A model generated the notes under the pieces. It did no database searches. It was not told the DNA's origin and saw only the letters and a list, made by a program, of their open reading frames with translations. Source: Streptosporangium oxazolinicum (GTDB taxonomy: Bacteria > Actinomycetota > Actinomycetes > Streptosporangiales > Streptosporangiaceae). Taken from it: a stretch of DNA of 64,000 bases. The stretch is from the NCBI RefSeq assembly GCF_039537505.1, contig NZ_BAABAQ010000018.1, forward strand, positions 62,001 to 126,000, read 5' to 3'. Within the stretch, counting starts at the first letter, position 1; each line of letters starts with the position of its first letter. Shown piece by piece: positions 59,201-64,000 of the stretch. A program made the position numbers and the translations under genes.

Positions 59201-59710
59201 CCCGCGCGGCGGAGCACACAGGTGCTCCCGTCGTGATCGCGATCCCGGCCGGTGCGGACGGCATCCGGCGCGGACGGAATCGGGTCGTCGGCGCGATCCG
59301 GGCCCGGGAGAGCCGGTCCACCGATGCCGCTCCGCCCTCGGAGGGGTGACGCCCCCACCTGATCGACGCGGGCATCGATGCTGAAACTTACATCGGGTAT
59401 GTCATGCCCCGTAGTGACGAGGCCGCAAGGTTTCAGGAGGCCGGGACACAGGTTGGGGCGTTTGTGAGACGCGCGTGCCGGGCAGAGCTGCCGAAACTTT
59501 CTGGGCTGCCTTGACGTATTTCGGGGAGATTTCCACACTGAGTCCCCAAGGCGTCCTCCTACGGCCGGGTCGGTGGCGCGCAGCGGGGCCGTCGTCCACG
59601 GCGCCCGGTGGTGCGCCTCCCCGGCCATGGGCGCGGCGTCGAACGCGCGGGGGTGTCCCCCGTGCTCCCGCTTTCCCGCTTTCCCGTGACGCAGTGATGG
59701 AGGCTCAGGC
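59201..59710 (+). promoter_or_regulatory. Xylanase promoter region with GAAACTTTC-type motifs
   Basis: No gene here. CTGAAACTTAC (59381-59391), the reversed CCTGAAACCTTG (59426-59437) and CCGAAACTTTCTGG (59491-59504) match the CGAAACTTTCG element found before Streptomyces xylanase genes. A TTGACG -35 (59511) and CACACT -10 (59534) with 17-bp spacing follow directly. The leader to the ATG at 59711 is about 165 bases. Repression by a xylan-responsive regulator is likely; which one is inference. Confidence 0.6.
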
Positions 59711-61138
59711 ATGGGCACAAATGCCATACCCCCGCCCGGAACCCGGCGACCCCTCAGCGGCCTCCGCCGGGCCCTGATCGCCGGTGCCCTCGGCACCCTC
59801 GTGCTCGGTACGCTCGCGGCGGTGACCGTCCAGGGTTCCGCCGGTGCCGCTTCCGCCGGTGCCGCCGCGAGCACGCTCGGCGCGGCGGCCCAGCAGAGCG
59901 GGCGATACTTCGGCACCGCGATCAACGCCGGCAAGCTCGGCGACTCGGCGTACACCACGATCGCCAACCGCGAGTTCGACATGGTGACGGCCGAGAACGA
60001 GATGAAGATCGACGCCACCGAGCCGAACCGGGGCCAGTTCACCTTCACCAACGCCGACCGCGTCTACAACTGGGCCGTGCAGAACGGCAAGCGGGTGCGC
60101 GGGCACACCCTGGCCTGGCACTCCCAGCAGCCGGGCTGGATGCAGTCCCTGTCCGGCGCCACGCTGCGCCAGGCGATGATCGACCACATCAACGGCGTGA
60201 TGGCCCACTACAAGGGCAAGATCTACGCCTGGGACGTGGTCAACGAGGCGTTCGCCGACAGCGGTGGCGGCCGGCGCGACTCCAACCTGCAGCGAACCGG
60301 CAACGACTGGATCGAGGTCGCCTTCCGCACCGCCCGCGCCGCCGACCCGGCCGCCAAGCTCTGCTACAACGACTACAACATCGACAACTGGACCTGGGCC
60401 AAGACCCAGGCCGTCTACACCATGGTCCGCGACTTCAAGCAGCGCGGCGTGCCGATCGACTGCGTCGGCCTCCAGGCCCACTTCAACAGCGGCAGCCCCT
60501 ACAACAGCAACTTCCGCACCACCATCCAGAGCTTCGCCGCACTCGGCGTCGACGTGCAGATCACCGAACTGGACATCCAGGGCGCCTCCCCCACGACCTA
60601 CGCCAACGTGACCAACGACTGCCTGGCCGTCCCCCGCTGCAACGGCATCACCGTGTGGGGCGTCCGCGACCAGGACTCCTGGCGCTCGGGCGACACCCCG
60701 CTGCTGTTCGACGGCAGCACCAAGAAGCCCGCCTACACCGCCGTGCTGAACGCCCTCAACGCCGCGGACCCGAACCCGAACCCCACCCCGACGCCCACCC
60801 CCACCCCGACCCCCACCCCCACTCCCACGCCGACCCCGGGTCCGGGGGCGTGCTCGGCGACGATCGCGACGGTCAACAGCTGGCAGGGAGGGTTCCAGAC
60901 GACGGTGACCGTCCGGGCGGGTGGTTCGCCGGTCAACGGGTGGACGGTGAGGTGGACCTGGCCCGGCGGGCAGACCATCAGCAGCCTGTGGAACGGCCAG
61001 CACACCGTGTCCGGTTCCAGCGTGACCGTCCGCAACGCCGCCTACAACGGCTCCGTCGCGGCGGGTTCCTCGACCACCTTCGGCTTCACCGCCAACGGCA
61101 CCGCGGCCACTCCCACGGCCACCTGCACCAGCCCCTGA
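59711..61138 (+). CDS. Endo-1,4-beta-xylanase, GH10 with CBM2
   Basis: A 475-residue secreted xylanase. A signal peptide (about residues 1-47) is followed by a GH10 TIM barrel (55-350) with acid/base Glu179 in WDVVNEAF and nucleophile Glu286 in ITELDI. A NPTP-repeat linker (353-376) joins a C-terminal CBM2-type binding module (380-475; Cys381 and Cys near the end, conserved Trp in SWQGG and VRWTWPGG). It cuts the xylan backbone, and the module binds xylan or cellulose. ATG 59711 has GGAGG upstream. A hairpin terminator follows at 61148. Confidence 0.95.
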   Translation: MGTNAIPPPGTRRPLSGLRRALIAGALGTLVLGTLAAVTVQGSAGAASAGAAASTLGAAAQQSGRYFGTAINAGKLGDSAYTTIANREFDMVTAENEMKIDATEPNRGQFTFTNADRVYNWAVQNGKRVRGHTLAWHSQQPGWMQSLSGATLRQAMIDHINGVMAHYKGKIYAWDVVNEAFADSGGGRRDSNLQRTGNDWIEVAFRTARAADPAAKLCYNDYNIDNWTWAKTQAVYTMVRDFKQRGVPIDCVGLQAHFNSGSPYNSNFRTTIQSFAALGVDVQITELDIQGASPTTYANVTNDCLAVPRCNGITVWGVRDQDSWRSGDTPLLFDGSTKKPAYTAVLNALNAADPNPNPTPTPTPTPTPTPTPTPTPGPGACSATIATVNSWQGGFQTTVTVRAGGSPVNGWTVRWTWPGGQTISSLWNGQHTVSGSSVTVRNAAYNGSVAAGSSTTFGFTANGTAATPTATCTSP

Positions 61139-61147
61139 TCCGATCGA

Positions 61148-61174
61148 GCCGGGCCGCGTTTCCTGCGGCCCGGC
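61148..61174 (+). terminator. Hairpin terminator after the xylanase gene
   Basis: GCCGGGCCGC (61148-61157) pairs with GCGGCCCGGC (61165-61174) around a 7-base loop. Confidence 0.6.
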
Positions 61175-61364
61175 CCCGGTCCGGCCCGTCCGGTCGCGGA
61201 GCGCTCGACGTGGACGAGCGAACGCGTGGCTGACGACGAAGGCGATACGCGATCTCTCAACTAAACGCGAGCTGGCCTCATATAAATCTTGACGCCGTCG
61301 GCGCGGCATGTTGCGATCTAGGCGTTCGCTCTTCCACGGTCGTTTAGTAGGAAATGGGGCAGTT

Positions 61365-62618
61365 GTGAAGGTTCTCCGGCGGGTGGCCGCGATGGCCGCG
61401 CTCCTGGTGGGTACGATCGGCGTCCAGCTCGTCCAGGGCGGAGCGGCGCAGGCGGCCCTGCCCACCGCCGCCGTCGCGCTCGGCGACAGCTTCGTCAGCG
61501 GGGAGGGCGCCGGGGCCTACCAGCCCGTCGTCGACGCCTCCGGGACGCCACAGTCCTTCCCCGGCTGGTCGGCGGCGAACAGCAACGCCTACTTCTGCCA
61601 CCGGTCGGCGAACGCCTCGCTCTTCAAGGCGTCGCTCCCCGGCATCCAGGACCGCTTCAACCTCGCGTGCTCCGGCGGCCAGCCCGCCGACATCGCCAAC
61701 CCCTCCAGTGCCCGCGCCAAGGGCCGCTCCGTCGCCTCGCAACTCGACCAGCTGCGCGCCGTCGCGCAGACCCACGACATCGACGTCGTCCTCATCGGCC
61801 TCGGCTCCAACAACACCCAGTTCACCTTCGGCGACGTGGCCACGCTGTGCGCCAACCGCTTCATCGCCGACGCCTGGACGGGCTGGTGGGAGTTCTGGGC
61901 CTACCTGGGCGGCGACGTGCCGCAGGAGCCCTGCACCGTCTCGGACCTGGCCTCCGACGCCGAGGTCGCCGCCGCCACCACCGAGACCACCGCCGCCCTG
62001 CGCCAGATCCTCGACACCCTCGCCCAGGTCGACGCCGACGGCGTCCACCAGGTCGTCCTGCAGAACTACACCAACCCGCTGCCGCTCGACGTCGCCCCGC
62101 AGTACCGGGACGAGGACAACCGCACCGACACCCGCGACAAGTTCCGCGACCTCGGCGCCGAGCGGTACGCCGCCGGCTGCCCGATCCACCGCGCGAGCCT
62201 CGCCCCCGGACACGTGTTCTCCCAGAACCTCGGCAACCTGGTCAGGAACGCCTACACCACACTGGCGGCCGAGCGTCCGGCGGCCAACCTGCGCGTGCTG
62301 GACGTCCAGAAGGCCTTCGACGGCGCCCGGCTCTGCGAGAACCCCGGCAGCCCGGAGAGCGCGCTCGCCACACCGATCCGGATACAGGAGTCGCCGAACG
62401 GCAACGTCGTCAACAGCCTGTCCGGTTGGGACAAGATCCGCGTCCAGAAGGCGGCGAACACCTGCGTCACCTACTTCCAGACCTGTCAGGAGGCATGGCA
62501 CCCCAACGCCGCGGGCCACACCGTCCTCGGCCAGTGCCTGACCGGCGCCCTCACCGCCGCGCCCCGCACGGTCGTCACATGCGCCCGTAACGCGAACGGC
62601 ACGCTCACCGTCTCCTGA
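61365..62618 (+). CDS. Secreted SGNH/GDSL hydrolase
   Basis: A 417-residue extracellular esterase-type enzyme. The signal peptide covers residues 1-30. The catalytic Ser is in VALGDSFVSGEGAG (Ser42), the oxyanion-hole Gly/Asn in IGLGSNN, and the Asp/His pair in EAWHPNAAGH. Cys pairs suggest disulphides. SGNH enzymes deacylate lipids or sugar esters such as acetyl-xylan; the xylanase next door makes carbohydrate esterase activity attractive. GTG 61365 is preceded by GGGGC. TTGACG near 61290 is a possible -35. Confidence 0.85.
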   Translation: MKVLRRVAAMAALLVGTIGVQLVQGGAAQAALPTAAVALGDSFVSGEGAGAYQPVVDASGTPQSFPGWSAANSNAYFCHRSANASLFKASLPGIQDRFNLACSGGQPADIANPSSARAKGRSVASQLDQLRAVAQTHDIDVVLIGLGSNNTQFTFGDVATLCANRFIADAWTGWWEFWAYLGGDVPQEPCTVSDLASDAEVAAATTETTAALRQILDTLAQVDADGVHQVVLQNYTNPLPLDVAPQYRDEDNRTDTRDKFRDLGAERYAAGCPIHRASLAPGHVFSQNLGNLVRNAYTTLAAERPAANLRVLDVQKAFDGARLCENPGSPESALATPIRIQESPNGNVVNSLSGWDKIRVQKAANTCVTYFQTCQEAWHPNAAGHTVLGQCLTGALTAAPRTVVTCARNANGTLTVS

Positions 62619-62637
62619 CGCCCCCTCCCGACACACG

Positions 62638-62746
62638 ACGGCGCGCGCCCCGCCTCCGGAACGCGCGCCGTCTCGCGTACCGCGATCCCGCGGAGCCCGG
62701 ACGACGAACGAAACCGCGGGGCGTCCGTTGTCCGGACGCCCCGCGG
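62638..62746. terminator. Two hairpins between convergent genes
   Basis: The first hairpin is ACGGCGCGCG (62638-62647) with CGCGCGCCGT (62662-62671). The second has a 14-bp stem, CCGCGGGGCGTCCG (62714-62727) with its complement (62733-62746). Either can stop transcription from the SGNH gene or the carbohydrate-binding gene. Confidence 0.65.
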
Positions 62747-62786
62747 CGGCGTTGTCTGTCAGGGCGGACCAGGTCCGCCGTGGTGA

Positions 62787-64000
62787 TCAGCTTCCGTAGA
62801 CCTCGAAGCTGAACAGGGAGTAGCCCCACGCCGTGGCCCGGGTGGTGCCGTAGATGCGCACGTACCGGGCGGCGTTGCTCAGGCCGGTGTTGTTGTCCTC
62901 ACCGCCGTTGCCGCCGGTCACCGACCTGGCGTTGGTCCAGGTCGTGCCGTTGGTCGAGGTCTGGATCTGGTACGCCGACCCGTAGGCCGCCTCCCACACC
63001 AGCCGCACCCGGTTGATCGTGTACGTGGCGCCCAGGTCGACCTGGATCCACTGCGGGTCGGAGAACGCGCTGGCCCACCGGGTCGTCGCCGACGCGTCCA
63101 CCGCGGCCGAGGCCGGGTAGGCGGCCGACTCCACGCTGGAGGCCGTCGCCGGCTTGTTCAGCGCGAGGTTCGTCGCCGGCGGCTGTGTCGTCCCGCTGGT
63201 GAAGGTGAAGGAGTCGATGTCGAACAGCGAGCCCGCGCCACCGGTGAAGACCAGGTACAGGTTCGTCGTCCCGGAGGGCGGCGTCACGGTGCCGGTGACG
63301 TTGACCCAGGTCTCCCAGCCGCCGGTCGGCGCGACCGTGGCCGTGCCGACCACCGTCCCGGTCGCCGAACCGGCCCGCAGGGTGAGCGTGCCACCGGCGC
63401 CGCCGGAGGCGACCCGGGCCGTGAACGACGTGACCCCGCTCAGGTTGTACGGCGTGAACGAGATCCAGTCCCCGTTCTCGACGTACCCGACCGCGTTACC
63501 GCCGTTGGCCGACGCCTTGGGCACGACCTGCACACCCTGCTGGGCACTGAAGTGCTCGGCCTGGCGGGTCCTCGGCTGCAGGACGGCCTGCGGCGCGTGG
63601 ATGGCCGTGGTCGAGCCGGGCGGGGTGTACTCCGCGTCGAAGACACCGAAGATGTTCGCGTTGGCGTCGTGCTCACCGTCCACCGGGGTCTGGATGGTGC
63701 CCGAGCAGCCGGTCGCGGTGGTCAACAGGTGACCGTGGCTGTCGTGGCCGAGGATGTAGTTCATCTTCACCCGGCTGCAGTCGATGGTCGGGGAGTTCGG
63801 GTCGGTGACGCTGATCTGGAACGGGATCGCGTCGCCGAAGTTGAACACCCGCCCGTTGACCGGCAGGGTGAGGGTGACCGACGCCTGTCCGACGCTGATG
63901 GTGGTGCTCGCCGTGGCACTGCGGCCGGTGTTGTCGCTCACCGTCAACGTCGCCGTGTACGTGCCGTTGGCCGTGTAGGTGAACGACGGGTTGGCCGCGG
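62787..64000 (-). CDS. Secreted carbohydrate-binding protein, C-terminal part (PKD, CBM6, F5/8C)
   Basis: The start lies beyond the window; the frame is open to the end (YTATLTVSDN). From the visible part: the end of a PKD domain, a Ca2+-type beta domain with a Cys pair (TIDCSRVKM, TGCSGT), a CBM6-like domain (starting about QAEHFSAQQGVQV) and an F5/8 type C domain (starting about NLALNKPATASSVES) with LRLVWE-type strands and FEVYGS at the end. This order is typical of ThuA/PQQ sugar-dehydrogenase-like or glycosidase proteins of actinobacteria; the catalytic domain must lie outside. It is convergent with the SGNH hydrolase. Confidence 0.8.
   Translation of the reverse strand, partial: AANPSFTYTANGTYTATLTVSDNTGRSATASTTISVGQASVTLTLPVNGRVFNFGDAIPFQISVTDPNSPTIDCSRVKMNYILGHDSHGHLLTTATGCSGTIQTPVDGEHDANANIFGVFDAEYTPPGSTTAIHAPQAVLQPRTRQAEHFSAQQGVQVVPKASANGGNAVGYVENGDWISFTPYNLSGVTSFTARVASGGAGGTLTLRAGSATGTVVGTATVAPTGGWETWVNVTGTVTPPSGTTNLYLVFTGGAGSLFDIDSFTFTSGTTQPPATNLALNKPATASSVESAAYPASAAVDASATTRWASAFSDPQWIQVDLGATYTINRVRLVWEAAYGSAYQIQTSTNGTTWTNARSVTGGNGGEDNNTGLSNAARYVRIYGTTRATAWGYSLFSFEVYGS

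Noticed and set aside
1..64000. tRNA or rRNA genes and common riboswitches
   Set aside because: I found no T-loop consensus in a cloverleaf context or any known riboswitch core, but this is a reading by eye and not a covariance search.

Overview
The window is very GC-rich DNA of actinobacterial type. Coding frames show extreme GC3, GTG starts are common, and many genes carry GGAGG-like ribosome sites. The content includes a SARP/AfsR regulator, an SCO5389-family protein, LytR-CpsA-Psr proteins, a sortase-type LPFTG protein and secreted xylanase, GH16 and PL8 enzymes. It most resembles a chromosome segment of a filamentous actinomycete, perhaps Streptosporangium/Nonomuraea-like. That placement is inference, since no rRNA or tRNA gene is present. 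I see no phage, plasmid backbone, complete IS or CRISPR.

Layout. Positions 1-7,032 hold membrane paralogs, a SURF1 protein, HxlR, TetR and GNAT genes and a class-I methyltransferase, with a 159-bp MITE-like palindrome between the first two gene groups. Positions 7,346-17,081 hold a large SARP-NB-ARC-TPR regulator, a small secreted protein, a GNAT, a divergent aminotransferase/LysR pair, rnhB, an SCO5389-family gene and a CooC-like ATPase with a Fur/Zur-like site. Positions 17,437-23,092 are cell-surface genes: two DUF11-type proteins, an LCP protein and a membrane protein. Positions 28,480-23,050 (leftward) are five translationally overlapping genes for a ketoacyl synthase III/OleA-like enzyme, a GT2, a P450, an AMP ligase and an NAD-dependent reductase. 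This is a compact, unassigned lipid or secondary-metabolite operon next to an MFS transporter. Positions 30,278-38,528 hold a sugar-binding lipoprotein, a GlxA-type regulator, an orphan histidine kinase, a second LCP protein, a GNAT and an ABC exporter.

Positions 48,621-38,700 (leftward) form a seven-gene set: two Pro-rich membrane proteins, a protein joining a sigma-70-like domain, a zinc anti-sigma motif, one transmembrane helix and an extracytoplasmic beta domain, a MinD/ParA ATPase, a VirB8/TcpC-like membrane protein, a secreted Pro/Thr-rich protein and a GH16 glycanase. I consider this the best candidate for an undescribed system, probably a cell-envelope-sensing or surface-export apparatus.

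Positions 49,301-64,000 hold a DUF6400/zinc-ribbon pair, a PL8 lyase, a Gly-rich secreted peptide, a four-gene TelA/XpaC/VWA/solute-binding operon, a GH10-CBM2 xylanase with GAAACTTTC-type operator motifs, an SGNH hydrolase and the 3' end of a PKD/CBM6/F5-8C protein.

A recurring trait is short tandem duplication: 3n-bp units inside genes (15, 18, 30, 42 bp) and 10-, 17- and 38-bp units between genes.
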